From Candidatus Thalassolituus haligoni (GTDB taxonomy: Bacteria; Pseudomonadota; Gammaproteobacteria; Pseudomonadales; Oceanobacteraceae): 64,000 bases of DNA. Under the pieces are notes generated by a model. That model ran no database searches, was not told the origin of the DNA, and was given only the letters and a program-made list of their open reading frames with translations. The translations under genes were made by a program, and so were the position numbers. The DNA lies in NCBI RefSeq assembly GCF_041222825.1, contig NZ_CP139482.1:1271001-1335000 (forward strand). Direction: 5' to 3'. Positions 19,590 to 28,573 of the stretch are shown in pieces. Numbering within the stretch: the first letter of the stretch is position 1; each line of letters opens with the position of its first letter.

Positions 19590-19949
19590 ATGAAATTGCA
19601 GGACCATTTTGATAGCGAGTCATTAGATATACTGCGCGACGTGATGGACGACGAGTTCGACGATCTGATCACCTTGTTTGTTAATGACTCCGAAAGTCGA
19701 CTACCGAAAATGAATGCGGCCTGGGTGCAGCAGGATGTCGCCGGGTTGGGTAATTTATCCCACAGCTTCAAGGGAGCCAGCGGCAATGTCTGCGCCGCTG
19801 CCTTGTCGCATTGCAACAAGGAGCTGGAAGATTTCCTGCGAGACAAGGAAGCGGACGATGTGGACTGGACAGAGGCGCGTCAGTTACTGGCTGCCATCAA
19901 TCAGGAATTTGCTGCTGTCAAGGAGTGTATCCAGCGTCATTTTCACTAA
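19590..19949 (+). CDS. hptB: histidine phosphotransfer protein, HptB-like
   Basis: A 119-residue Hpt domain with the phosphorylatable His58 in NLSHSFKGASGNVCA. Hpt proteins relay phosphate from hybrid kinases to a receiver; here the evident receiver is the HsbR-like protein encoded 3 bp upstream. In Pseudomonas, HptB collects signals from several hybrid sensors. The sensors that would feed it are not in this neighbourhood. It is the last gene of the block before a 344-bp gap and the fliK promoter. Confidence 0.88.
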   Translation: MKLQDHFDSESLDILRDVMDDEFDDLITLFVNDSESRLPKMNAAWVQQDVAGLGNLSHSFKGASGNVCAAALSHCNKELEDFLRDKEADDVDWTEARQLLAAINQEFAAVKECIQRHFH

Positions 19950-20230
19950 CTCGGGCTTAACAGCCTAATCCGGCAGGCGCCTCGTTGTTGCCTCTGCCCT
20001 GCAGGGAAATTGATCCTCTGCTGGGCATTCCCCTCTCTTATCTATCACCGAAATATGACCCCGTAGGGTTCCTGCTCTGTCACCGGCTGCGGTGTGATGC
20101 TCTCTGTTGCTGTCACAACGACGATATTGATATTGGTCTCGTGGTGCAATAATAGCTAGCCGGTCATAGCCAGGGTGCCGGTGTCGGATCAGGGTGTTGT
20201 CCGCCGAGGTAAAATCCCCCTATTTTTTAG
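19950..20230. other. non-coding stretch upstream of the fliK promoter
   Basis: No gene is apparent between the hptB-like gene and the sigma-54 promoter of fliK. The stretch may hold enhancer sites for the sigma-54 activator, but no site was recognised. Confidence 0.4.
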
Positions 20231-20231
20231 T

Positions 20232-20247
20232 TGGCGTGTTAATTGCT
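20232..20247 (+). promoter_or_regulatory. sigma-54 promoter for fliK
   Basis: TGGCGTG-TTAA-TTGCT fits the -24/-12 consensus, with GG at 20233-20234 and GC at 20245-20246 separated by 10 nt. The predicted start is near 20258, about 36 nt before fliK. This makes fliK and its downstream genes a separate RpoN-dependent unit. Confidence 0.8.
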
Positions 20248-20293
20248 GAATCGATAGCAGACGTTCCGTTGTGAACTATCTTCGGAGAGATGC

Positions 20294-21586
20294 ATGAGCC
20301 TGACACCCACTGGGTCCGAATTTTTATTACCAAAACCTGCAGCCAAGACGGCTGTTGGCCTATCTTCCAGCCTGCCAACGGTTGATGGTGGGCGGTTTGC
20401 CGGATTAATCAACCGATCGTCAGCGACCACTGATCATGGTTTGAGCGAACAATCGAGCCTACAGACGTTGCCGTTAACCGGTGAGATTTTGCCGTCTGAG
20501 GCATTAAACAGCGCTGAGGTATTGAGGCAAATTCGTGCAGAAGGCGAGCTGTCGGGATTCGCCCTGACTGCTGCGGGATTGACAGCTGCAGGATTGGCGG
20601 AGGTTGGAGAAGGAGAATTCGATCCCAGTGACCTAGAGCGAGAGGATGCAGCTAATGAGGATCAAACCGGTCAGGAAGTATCCCCGGAGAACCCAACGAA
20701 CCTGATCATGTTAGCCGTGAATCCGGCTATTCCGCTCTCGGAGCCAACGGCTCGTTTCTGGTCTGGTCAATCTTCTGCCAGCGCGTTGGCTTTGTCTCCC
20801 GCTGCCATGACGAGTTCAGGGAAAGCGCAGGGAATGGCTGATCCAGGCCTGGTTAATACCACTGTAATGGCCGCAGTGGATGCCGATGCCAGCAATACTA
20901 TCGACCTGGCTGATGTCATGGGGGCAGAGGTTGCCAATGATACGCTGGCAGCCGCAGCAGAAAAGCCAACCTTGTCCGCTGCTCTGAGCAGTTCGCAAGC
21001 ACCGTCTTCCTTGGCCGGAGCGATGGCTGGCTGGGCGACGGATGCCATGAGCGGCACAGCGGATTCAGACTCTGGAGAAGCATTGGATATTGGCCTGACC
21101 GCCGATCAGACGTTGCTGGAGGGTGAACGTAGCAGTCCGGAGGCGTTGGAGTTTGGCAGTGATCGCCAGCGTTGGGGTGGGGCGTTGGGCGGACGCTTGT
21201 TAACCATGATCGCGGCAGATATTCAGGAAGCCCGCATACACCTCGATCCGCCAGAGCTGGGGGCGCTGGAAATCAAGATGACGGTAGATGCCGATGATCA
21301 GGCCCGAGTGTCTGTACAGGTGCAAAATTCTCAGGTGAAAGAGGTGTTGGAATCCCAGGCACAGCGGTTAAGAGAGGCGTTGGCCGAACAGGGCCTGACG
21401 CTGGCTGGCTTTGACGTGTCGGAACAGTCCCCAGGTCAGGGATTTTCCGGACGGGATGATGCGGAGGCTGAAAACACGCTGGCGTCAGATCTTTTGGATG
21501 ATGACGATAACTTGACGGCTGATATGGCCGAGCCTCACGCCAATCTTGAAACGGATGGACTGCATTTGCTCAGTACCTACGCCTGA
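20294..21586 (+). CDS. fliK: flagellar hook-length control protein FliK
   Basis: FliK (430 residues) is the secreted ruler that measures the hook and switches export specificity. The N-terminal two thirds are low-complexity and rich in Ala, Ser and Thr, as usual. The conserved C-terminal hook domain is clear near 310-385 (HLDPPELGALEIKMTV and QVKEVLESQAQRLREALAEQ). A GGAGAG ribosome site precedes the ATG. It follows a sigma-54 promoter and precedes fliL after 369 bp. Confidence 0.92.
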   Translation: MSLTPTGSEFLLPKPAAKTAVGLSSSLPTVDGGRFAGLINRSSATTDHGLSEQSSLQTLPLTGEILPSEALNSAEVLRQIRAEGELSGFALTAAGLTAAGLAEVGEGEFDPSDLEREDAANEDQTGQEVSPENPTNLIMLAVNPAIPLSEPTARFWSGQSSASALALSPAAMTSSGKAQGMADPGLVNTTVMAAVDADASNTIDLADVMGAEVANDTLAAAAEKPTLSAALSSSQAPSSLAGAMAGWATDAMSGTADSDSGEALDIGLTADQTLLEGERSSPEALEFGSDRQRWGGALGGRLLTMIAADIQEARIHLDPPELGALEIKMTVDADDQARVSVQVQNSQVKEVLESQAQRLREALAEQGLTLAGFDVSEQSPGQGFSGRDDAEAENTLASDLLDDDDNLTADMAEPHANLETDGLHLLSTYA

Positions 21587-21845
21587 CTTGATCGCTTGCT
21601 CCTGTTACGGGGCATGATCAGCTGCTCTTTTCCTTCCGGCCAGTGTTCACTGGCCATTCCCAATGTTGATGCTCTCTGGCCTGTACTCCCTGTCTCTGGT
21701 GTGTTCTGGCAGCGCGACTGCTGTTGGCCGCTGGCAAGCAGGTGACCTGATAGCAACTACACTGGTAATGAGTGTTTTGCTTGCTGCGCGCAGCAACTGA
21801 AAGACTTCGACTGTGATTACGTGCCGATTTTTTGACGAAAATGGC
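21587..21845. other. non-coding stretch between fliK and the fliL promoter
   Basis: I see no gene here. The stretch separates fliK from the sigma-54 promoter of fliL and could contain activator sites. No terminator with a T-run was identified. Confidence 0.4.
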
Positions 21846-21861
21846 TGGCACAGCAATTGCT
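21846..21861 (+). promoter_or_regulatory. sigma-54 promoter for the fliLMNOPQ genes
   Basis: TGGCACA-GCAA-TTGCT differs from the consensus TGGCACG-N4-TTGCT at one position. GG (21847-21848) and GC (21859-21860) are 10 nt apart. The predicted start near 21872 is about 85 nt before the fliL ATG at 21956 and excludes the upstream in-frame start at 21857. Confidence 0.87.
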
Positions 21862-21955
21862 GAATCCTATAAAGAGCAACCTTGTGGTGCTGTGCCGGAG
21901 CGACCCGAACGATGGTGTCTGTCCACAGTTACCCACCGACCCAACGGAGCCAGTT

Positions 21956-22489
21956 ATGGCAACAGAGCAGGATCTGAAAATTGATGAAGGTGCAGAGGCC
22001 AAGCCCAAAAGCAAACTGAAGCTCATTCTTTTTATTGTGCTGGCTTTGCTGTTACTTGGTGGGGGTGGTGCAGCGGCGTATTGGTTTTTGTTGGCCGGAA
22101 CGGATGCTGCCATGATTGAAGGTGAAGCGGTTGTCGAGGAAGAAGTGGTGGAAGAACCGCCAGTTCCGGCGCAGTACATCATGCTCAAGCCCGAGTTTGT
22201 GGTGAGTTATCAGGTGGGGCCGAGGCAGCGCTTTCTGCAGGTCAGTATCGAAGTGATGAGCCGTAAACAAACCGCGATTGATGCGTTAACCCTGAACGAA
22301 CCTATGGTTCGTAACGAAATATTGCGGGTTCTGGGTGAGCAGGAATTTGCTCAACTCCGGACGGATGAAGGCCGTAAAACCTTGCAAACGAATCTTCACG
22401 AGCGCGTATCCCAGCTATTAAAACGTGAAGCTTTTATCGAGCCGGATGATATCGAGGCTGTGCTCTTCACCAACTTTGTTATGCAGTAG
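21956..22489 (+). CDS. fliL: flagellar basal body-associated protein FliL
   Basis: FliL (177 residues) is a single-span inner membrane protein that surrounds and supports the stator. A lysine-rich cytoplasmic start is followed by the membrane segment (LILFIVLALLLLGGGGAAAY, about 23-45), an acidic linker, and the periplasmic domain ending in EAVLFTNFVMQ. The ATG at 21956 has GGAG 7 nt upstream and lies downstream of the sigma-54 start. fliM follows after 9 bp. Confidence 0.93.
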   Translation: MATEQDLKIDEGAEAKPKSKLKLILFIVLALLLLGGGGAAAYWFLLAGTDAAMIEGEAVVEEEVVEEPPVPAQYIMLKPEFVVSYQVGPRQRFLQVSIEVMSRKQTAIDALTLNEPMVRNEILRVLGEQEFAQLRTDEGRKTLQTNLHERVSQLLKREAFIEPDDIEAVLFTNFVMQ

Positions 22490-22498
22490 GTATTCAGC

Positions 22499-23467
22499 GT
22501 GCAGGATTTATTGTCCCAGGACGAAATTGATGCCTTGCTTCACGGCGTGGATGACGGCGCGGTTGAGCCGGACGACCCCGGTGATGGCAATGGTGTTCGC
22601 AACTACGATCTGACCAGCAACGACCGCATTGTGCGTGGCCGTATGCCGACGTTGGAGATGATCAACGAACGTTTCGCCCGTTACACCCGTATCAGTATGT
22701 TCAACTTTCTGCGGCGCAGTGCGGATGTCTCATCGGGCGGCGTCCAGATCATGAAATTTGGTGAGTACGTACACACCCTGTATGTGCCTACCAGCCTCAA
22801 CCTGGTGAAGATGCGCCCGCTGCGCGGTACGGCGTTGTTTATTCTGGATGCCAAACTGGTGTTCAAGCTGGTGGATAATTTTTTTGGCGGCGACGGCCGC
22901 CACGCCAAGATTGAAGGGCGCGAATTTACCCCGACAGAAATCCGGGTTGTACAGCTGGTTCTGAGCCAGGTGTTTAACGACATGATGGAAGCCTGGTCGC
23001 CAGTATTAAAAGTCGACTACGAATACGTTGGCTCCGAGGTGAATCCGGCTATGGCCAATATTGTCAGCCCCAGCGAAGTGGTGGTGGTCAGCACCTTCCA
23101 TATCGAGCTGGATGGCGGTGGCGGCGATTTACACCTGACGATTCCCTACTCAATGATTGAACCCATTCGGGAAATTCTGGACGCCGGTGTACAGAGTGAC
23201 ATCGACGATGTGGATGAGCGCTGGATGCAGTCGTTACGTGAAGACATTCTCGAAGCCACCGTGCCATTGCACGGCACTCTGGCAGAACGGCGGATCAGTT
23301 TGCGCGAAGTGGCAGCCTTCAAGGCTGGCGACATTATTCCGATCGAAATGCCCGAGCAGTTTGTCTTGCAAGCCAATGGCGTACCGGTATTACGCGGTCG
23401 TATGGGGATCTCCGGAGAGAACCTGGCAGTCAAGATAACGGAACAAATCAAACCCAAACGGCGCTAG
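22499..23467 (+). CDS. fliM: flagellar motor switch protein FliM
   Basis: FliM (322 residues) forms the wall of the C ring and binds phosphorylated CheY. The N-terminal CheY-binding peptide LLSQDEIDALLHG is at residues 4-16, followed by the CheC-like middle domain and the C-terminal SpoA domain. Translation starts with GTG at 22499. Length matches the Pseudomonas protein. The peptide shows that a CheY-P input to the switch exists in this organism. Confidence 0.97.
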   Translation: MQDLLSQDEIDALLHGVDDGAVEPDDPGDGNGVRNYDLTSNDRIVRGRMPTLEMINERFARYTRISMFNFLRRSADVSSGGVQIMKFGEYVHTLYVPTSLNLVKMRPLRGTALFILDAKLVFKLVDNFFGGDGRHAKIEGREFTPTEIRVVQLVLSQVFNDMMEAWSPVLKVDYEYVGSEVNPAMANIVSPSEVVVVSTFHIELDGGGGDLHLTIPYSMIEPIREILDAGVQSDIDDVDERWMQSLREDILEATVPLHGTLAERRISLREVAAFKAGDIIPIEMPEQFVLQANGVPVLRGRMGISGENLAVKITEQIKPKRR

Positions 23468-23474
23468 CCGAACG

Positions 23475-23520
23475 ATCCATGGTAGCTCCATGGTAACTAT
23501 CGATGGTAACGACCCATGGT
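23475..23520 (+). repeat. short CCATGGTA-type repeats between fliM and fliN
   Basis: CCATGGT occurs three times and ATGGTA once more within 46 bp of the fliM-fliN gap. Each CCATGG is itself a palindrome. It may reflect local slippage; no function is evident. Confidence 0.6.
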
Positions 23521-23549
23521 CGTGATTGTGAGCCGACAGGAAGTACAAC

Positions 23550-24020
23550 ATGAGTGATGACAACGAAGAGCTCGACCCCCAGGCACTGGCTGATCAGGTG
23601 GCTGCCGGAATCGATGCCGCCGGACAGGATGATCAGGCGCTGGCCGATGAATGGGCGGCGGCGATGGAAGAATCTGGCGATGTGCCGGAGGACGAAGTCC
23701 AGGCGGTGGAGCTGGAAGAGCTGAAGGACGAAAGCAAGCGGGTAGTCGCCAACCCGGATGGCCCGGAGCTGGATGTAATTCTGGATATTCCGGTACGTAT
23801 TTCCATGGAAGTAGGCAGTACCCAGATTCCTATTCGTAACCTGCTGCAACTGAATCAGGGTTCGGTGGTGGAGCTTGATCGTCTCGCCGGTGAGCCGCTG
23901 GACGTGCTGGTTAATGGCACCCTGATCGCCCATGGCGAGGTGGTGATGGTGAACGATAAATTTGGTATCCGCCTGACGGATGTGGTGAGCCAGAGTGAAC
24001 GTATCCAACGCTTGCGCTAG
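23550..24020 (+). CDS. fliN: flagellar motor switch protein FliN
   Basis: FliN (156 residues) forms the base of the C ring and docks the FliH-FliI complex. The acidic N-terminal 70 residues are variable. The C-terminal SpoA domain (LDVILDIPVRISMEVGSTQ, RNLLQLNQGSVVEL, VNDKFGIRLTDVV) is fully conserved. An AGGAAG ribosome site lies upstream of the ATG. The acidic N-terminus is slightly longer than in the enteric protein. Confidence 0.96.
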   Translation: MSDDNEELDPQALADQVAAGIDAAGQDDQALADEWAAAMEESGDVPEDEVQAVELEELKDESKRVVANPDGPELDVILDIPVRISMEVGSTQIPIRNLLQLNQGSVVELDRLAGEPLDVLVNGTLIAHGEVVMVNDKFGIRLTDVVSQSERIQRLR

Positions 24021-24027
24021 ACGGCCA

Positions 24028-24654
24028 ATGTGGGCCAACGGTAAAAAATACTCCGGTGGTGTACTGAAGCACTTGTGTGCATTGACGCTGTTGCTGGCAG
24101 CGGGAGTCATGCTGGCCATGGATGCAGCCAGTAGCACTGGTAACAGCGTCGACAACAGTATTAACAACAGTATTAACAACAGCGTCAATAACAGCGTCAA
24201 TAACAGCGTCAATAACAGCGACGGCAACGCCAGTATTGCGTTGAATCCAAACACCGATAATCGGTTAGAAATCACTCGGCCCCAGACACTGGACACCGGT
24301 AGCAGCCCCATGGCATCGGCAGGCAAGGTGGCCTTGTTTCTGGTGCTGGTGTTGGGATTGATTGTGTTATTGGCCTGGCTGGCGCAGCAAGTGAGACTGC
24401 GGGGCAATTGGGGTGGGCCAGCCCATGCAGGGCGTGGGCCGATGATTCGTACACTGGCGACCCAGTCGGTGGGTATCAAGGAAAAAATTGCGGTGGTTCA
24501 GGTCGGTGACAAACAACTGGTGCTGGGTATTACCGCGCGGCAAATAAGCCTGCTGACCGAGCTGGATACACCGTTGGAGCCGACACCGGCAGCCGTGCCT
24601 GCCGCTGCCCCGATGGGATTTGCCGAGTTATTAAAAAAGGCGGCCAGAGTATGA
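24028..24654 (+). CDS. fliO: flagellar export scaffold protein FliO
   Basis: FliO helps assemble the FliP export ring. The protein is 208 residues from the ATG at 24028; an in-frame GTG at 23995 overlapping fliN is possible and neither has a strong ribosome site. It has an N-terminal hydrophobic segment ([16 protein letters not shown]), a periplasmic stretch containing Asn-Asn-Ser-Val/Ile repeats, a membrane span ([19 protein letters not shown]), and the conserved cytoplasmic domain ([20 protein letters not shown]). The repeat lengthens the periplasmic part beyond the usual size. Its stop overlaps the fliP start. Confidence 0.9.
   Translation: MWANGKKYSGGVLKHLCALTLLLAAGVMLAMDAASSTGNSVDNSINNSINNSVNNSVNNSVNNSDGNASIALNPNTDNRLEITRPQTLDTGSSPMASAGKVALFLVLVLGLIVLLAWLAQQVRLRGNWGGPAHAGRGPMIRTLATQSVGIKEKIAVVQVGDKQLVLGITARQISLLTELDTPLEPTPAAVPAAAPMGFAELLKKAARV
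24145..24220 (+). repeat. 12-bp tandem repeats in fliO
   Basis: About six units of the AACAGCGTCAAT/AACAGTATTAAC type encode the Asn-Asn-Ser-Val/Ile repeat in the periplasmic region of FliO. The unit is a multiple of three, so copy number change would not shift the frame. Confidence 0.85.
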
Positions 24655-25454
24655 CGAACGGATATGTCAGGTGGCTGACGTTGAAGCCGCTGGTCGCCGG
24701 ATTGATATTGTTACTCGGCGCCAGTCAGGTACTGGCAGCGGACGGGGAGAGCGGCGGGTTACAGGCACTGAGTGGTATGGGCATTCCGGCACTGGTGTAT
24801 CAGGCCAACGAGAGTGGCGGCGAGTACACGGTAACGATTCAGATTCTGGCCATCATGACGCTGTTGTCGGTGCTGCCGTCACTGCTGATTATGATGACCT
24901 CGTTCACCCGTATTGTGGTCGTCATGGCGATTTTGCGGCAGGCCATTGGCTTGCAGCAAACGCCATCCAATCAGGTCATGTTAGGGCTATCGCTGTTCCT
25001 GACCCTGTTTGTGATGATGCCGGTCTTGCAGGTCATCAACGTGCAGGCGCTGCAGCCTTACCTGAGTGAAGAAATTACCTCGGTACAGGCGCTTGAACGG
25101 GCGGTGATACCGATCCATGAATTTATGTTGGGGCAAACCCGCGAAAATGATCTGGATCTGTTTGTACGTATCAGCGGCCGGGATGATATTGCCAGCCCGG
25201 CGGATACCCCGATTCATATATTGATTCCGGCGTTTATTACCAGCGAGTTGAAAACTGCGTTCCAGATCGGTTTTCTGATTTTTATTCCCTTTTTGATTAT
25301 TGATCTGGTGGTTGCCAGTATTTTGATGGCAATGGGGATGATGATGCTGTCGCCGGTGATTATTTCGCTGCCTTTTAAAATCATGTTGTTTGTGCTGATT
25401 GATGGCTGGGCGCTGATTATGGGGACGCTGGCCAATTCGTTTGGCACGGTTTAG
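24651..25454 (+). CDS. fliP: flagellar export gate protein FliP
   Basis: FliP (267 residues) forms the core of the flagellar export gate with FliQ and FliR. An N-terminal cleavable signal ([16 protein letters not shown]) is followed by four membrane segments. Conserved blocks are [36 protein letters not shown] and the C-terminal [19 protein letters not shown]. The ATG overlaps the fliO stop by 4 bp. It matches family length after signal removal. Confidence 0.97.
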   Translation: MTNGYVRWLTLKPLVAGLILLLGASQVLAADGESGGLQALSGMGIPALVYQANESGGEYTVTIQILAIMTLLSVLPSLLIMMTSFTRIVVVMAILRQAIGLQQTPSNQVMLGLSLFLTLFVMMPVLQVINVQALQPYLSEEITSVQALERAVIPIHEFMLGQTRENDLDLFVRISGRDDIASPADTPIHILIPAFITSELKTAFQIGFLIFIPFLIIDLVVASILMAMGMMMLSPVIISLPFKIMLFVLIDGWALIMGTLANSFGTV

Positions 25455-25489
25455 ACATATGGCCATGCGCCAGAACACGGAGATCAACC

Positions 25490-25759
25490 ATGACCCCCAA
25501 TGATATCGGCGATATTTTTACCAGCGCCATGTACATCGTACTGATTGTCGTCGTCGCGATTATTGTGCCCAGTCTTATTATTGGCCTGATGGTCAGTACC
25601 TTTCAGGCGGCTACCCAGATTAACGAACAGACGCTCAGTTTTTTGCCACGGCTGGTGGTGACGCTGTTGGCGATTATTGGCCTGGGTCCCTGGGCGGTGG
25701 GTATGGTGATTGATTACACCCGTGAGATTTATATGAATATTCCCTTCCTGATAGGCTAG
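25490..25759 (+). CDS. fliQ: flagellar export gate protein FliQ
   Basis: FliQ is an 89-residue protein with two membrane segments that packs around the FliP/FliR gate. ATQINEQTLSFLPRL is the family signature, and the end NIPFLIG matches the normal C-terminus, so the protein is complete. The TAG stop at 25757-25759 overlaps the first bases of a MITE-like element. fliR, the gene that normally follows, is absent from this place. Confidence 0.96.
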   Translation: MTPNDIGDIFTSAMYIVLIVVVAIIVPSLIIGLMVSTFQAATQINEQTLSFLPRLVVTLLAIIGLGPWAVGMVIDYTREIYMNIPFLIG

Positions 25760-25931
25760 GGGGCGTTCTCAATTAGTTAACGCGTCCTGTTATGGAGAAA
25801 AATCCATCAGGCAAGGCGTTGAACGCAGAGAATGACGCGTCCTTTTCAAGTCCGACAACACAGCATGGGGGATATTGACCCTGACCCAACTGGCTCTCAG
25901 CAGGCTCGGTTTAATCATTGAGAGCGCCCCC
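25758..25931. mobile_element. MITE-like element at the fliQ stop codon
   Basis: A 174-bp stretch is bounded by imperfect inverted repeats: left AGGGGGCGTTCTCAAT and right, reverse-complemented, AGGGGGCGCTCTCAAT. It has no ORF. An internal block of about 50 bp (GGCAAGGCG, then AATGACG and GTCCTTTTCAA) is shared with the 267-bp element at 53242, although the termini differ. It fills the gap between fliQ and the convergent AraC gene, at the point where flagellar synteny ends. Confidence 0.65.
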
Positions 25932-25965
25932 TGGGAACGCATCTGAAAACGACCGCGTTGCTGTG

Positions 25966-26988
25966 TTATCCGCTTTTTCTATATTCCTTCGGTGGTATGC
26001 CCAGCCAGCTTTTGAACGCCCGTGTAAAGGCTGCCGGGTCGGAGAATCCCAGTCGCTGGGATATCTGGCTGATGGTGAGTTCTGGCTGGTTCAGCAGCTG
26101 GATAGCGAGGTCTTGTCTGACCTTGTCCTTGAGGGCCTGGAAGGACGTTTTTTCCTGAGTGAGCTTGCGTCGCAGTGTGCGGCTGGTGACGTGTAATTCT
26201 GTCGCAGCGGTTTCCATGCTGGCCTGACTCAGGGTGTGTTGTGTGTGCAGGCAATGGGTCAGATAGTTGGTAACCTTGCGGGTGTAATGGGGGAAGAAAT
26301 TGGGGCGTGTTACCCATACCAGTGGAGCGTTTTCGAGGTGGTTACGCAGGGTATCTTCGGTTTGTACCAGCGGTTCGTTGAGTAATTGGCGGTCGAAGAC
26401 CAGGGCAATGCGGGGTTGGTCGAAAGTGACCTCTGCTGGAAATATCAGCCGGTATTCGCGGCCGTGGGCTGGTCGTGGGTAGCTGACCTGCACCCGGATT
26501 AACGGAATAAACCGGCCGATCAACCAGCCCGGAAAGCGGTGCCACAACAGCAGAAAAAACTCGGTAAACAGGTGGTCGGTATCCAGCTGCGGGTGTGTCA
26601 GGGTCATTTCAAACCAGGCTTCGTTGCCTTCTTCTCCTAGTGTGAGCTGGAATTCTTCGGTAAACAGGTCGTAAAACCGGCTGATATGGCGGTAGACACC
26701 GCGCAGGTTACGGGCATTGACGGCCTGTTTGGCCATCAAGGCAAAGGTGCCGTGTTTTCCAGCAGTGCGTGTCTGGCCGAGAAATTCATCATTGGCGCAA
26801 CGCCAATAACCCAGCAACAGGGCAGCGAATTGTTCCGATGTCATGCGGGGCCCTCGTGTTGCCACCACCAGAGTCGGGTCGAGTCCAGCGTCGGCCAACA
26901 ACTTTTGGTCGTCCAGACCATGGCGGCGCGCGGCGGCGGCAATGGTGCGGGCGTAGTGCATGGAAATCGAGCTGCGTTCAAACGTCAT
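25966..26988 (-). CDS. AraC-family transcriptional regulator (Arabinose_bd/OruR type)
   Basis: A 340-residue regulator with an N-terminal ligand-type domain of the Arabinose_bd family (about 1-210) and a C-terminal pair of helix-turn-helix motifs; ISQRLGFSDPAAFTRAFKSW followed by GIPPKEYR is the AraC signature. Many proteins of this subgroup control catabolic genes next to them. It is divergent from the thiolase gene across about 185 bp, so the fatty-acid oxidation set is the obvious candidate target. The inducer is unknown. Confidence 0.88.
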   Translation of the reverse strand: MTFERSSISMHYARTIAAAARRHGLDDQKLLADAGLDPTLVVATRGPRMTSEQFAALLLGYWRCANDEFLGQTRTAGKHGTFALMAKQAVNARNLRGVYRHISRFYDLFTEEFQLTLGEEGNEAWFEMTLTHPQLDTDHLFTEFFLLLWHRFPGWLIGRFIPLIRVQVSYPRPAHGREYRLIFPAEVTFDQPRIALVFDRQLLNEPLVQTEDTLRNHLENAPLVWVTRPNFFPHYTRKVTNYLTHCLHTQHTLSQASMETAATELHVTSRTLRRKLTQEKTSFQALKDKVRQDLAIQLLNQPELTISQISQRLGFSDPAAFTRAFKSWLGIPPKEYRKSG

Positions 26989-27173
26989 GGTGGCGTCACA
27001 GAAAGAGGGCCATAGTAGTTATTCGGCACAGAGCATAACCCTGATGTCCGATAATGTTAAGAATTCGGCTGGCGCGGCAATGGGCGACATTGGCCAATAT
27101 GAGGGTTAATAGCGTCATCATCAGCCACCGTTATGCGGTTGGCGCGTTCATCGTGAAACTCGGGAGAATAACA

Positions 27174-28352
27174 ATGAAAGAAGTCGTAGTTGTCAGTGGC
27201 GTTCGCGCTGCAATCGGTACGTATGGTGGCAGTCTTAAAGATACCGCAGTCTGTGATATGGCGGCCGCGATGGTGGCAGAAGCCATCAAGCGCGCCGGTA
27301 TCAGTGGCGATGAGGTTGATCAGGTGGTGTTTGGTAACGTGATTCATTCCGAACCGCGTGATATGTACGTGGCGCGAGTTGCCGCAGTGAATGGTGGTGT
27401 GCGTGAATCCGCTCCGGCACTGACGCTGAACCGCTTGTGTGGCAGCGGCTTGCAGGCGGTGATTACGGCAGCGCAGCAGGTGCAATTGGGGCTGGCAGAA
27501 ACCGTGATTGCCGGTGGTGCGGAATCGATGAGCCGTGCTCCCTATCATTTGCCAACGGCCCGCTTTGGTCAACGTATGGGTGACGGTGCCATGATTGATC
27601 CGATGGTGTCGGCACTGACGTGTCCATTTAATTATATTCATATGGGTATAACGGCAGAAAACGTCGCAGAAAAATACTCGGTTTCCCGTGCTGATCAGGA
27701 TGCTTATGCCGCCCAGGGTCATCAGCGTGCCCAGAATGCGATTGAAAACGGTTATTTCGAAAGCCAGATTCTGCCAATCGAGCTCAAGTCGCGTAAAGGC
27801 ACGGTAGAGTTTAAACAGGACGAACACGTGCGTATGGATTGCAGCGTGGCGGATATGGAAAAGCTGCGCCCGGCGTTCAAGAAAGACGGCACGGTCACCG
27901 CTGGTAATGCCTCGGGTCTGAACGATGGCGCTGCCGCACTGGTATTGATGGAGCGTGAAGCCGCCGAAAAACGTGGCCTGCCGGTACTGGGGCGTTTGGT
28001 GGACTATGCCGTCCATGGTGTGGATCCAAAGATTATGGGGATTGGCCCGGTGCCTGTCATCCGGCAGATTCTGGAACGTCAGGGTCTGAACGCCAACGAT
28101 ATTGATGTGTATGAGGTGAACGAAGCCTTTGCGGCGCAAGCGCTGGCGGTAGCACGTGAATTGAAGCTGCCACAGGAGCGTTTGAACCCGAATGGCAGTG
28201 GTATCGCACTGGGGCATCCGATTGGTGCCACGGGAGCCATTATTACTGTTAAAGCCCTGTACGAATTGGAACGTATCGGCGGCAAGTATGCCATGGTGAG
28301 TTTGTGTATTGGTGGCGGTCAGGGGATTGCGGCATTGTTTGCCCGCGACTGA
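27174..28352 (+). CDS. beta-ketothiolase / acetyl-CoA C-acyltransferase (BktB-PhaA type)
   Basis: A 392-residue thiolase. Catalytic residues are visible: Cys89 in NRLCGSGLQ, His in GIALGHPIGATG and the second Cys in CIGGGQGIAA. The opening (EVVVVSGVRAAIGTYGGSL) and the stretch IHMGITAENVAEKYSVSR resemble BktB-type enzymes more than FadA, so it probably cleaves short- to medium-chain 3-ketoacyl-CoA or condenses acetyl-CoA. The ATG at 27174 has GGGAGA upstream; ATGs further 5' are not supported. It precedes the FadB-like gene and is divergent from the AraC regulator. Confidence 0.93.
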   Translation: MKEVVVVSGVRAAIGTYGGSLKDTAVCDMAAAMVAEAIKRAGISGDEVDQVVFGNVIHSEPRDMYVARVAAVNGGVRESAPALTLNRLCGSGLQAVITAAQQVQLGLAETVIAGGAESMSRAPYHLPTARFGQRMGDGAMIDPMVSALTCPFNYIHMGITAENVAEKYSVSRADQDAYAAQGHQRAQNAIENGYFESQILPIELKSRKGTVEFKQDEHVRMDCSVADMEKLRPAFKKDGTVTAGNASGLNDGAAALVLMEREAAEKRGLPVLGRLVDYAVHGVDPKIMGIGPVPVIRQILERQGLNANDIDVYEVNEAFAAQALAVARELKLPQERLNPNGSGIALGHPIGATGAIITVKALYELERIGGKYAMVSLCIGGGQGIAALFARD

Positions 28353-28573
28353 CCGAAGCGATTATCTTTGAACGCGATATCTTGTCGCTGCACCGTCGGG
28401 CAGGGGCAAGAATGTCATCTTGATGTATGACGATCAGGTGAAATTTGTTCAAAAGCGGTGTTGTCTCAATATTCTCTGACAATATCGACGTCACACTTCA
28501 CAACGATTCGGCTTTCGGGGTTAACGTCGCTGTTAATCTTTTCCCTGCAGCCTTCACAGTAAAGGAGCTCACT

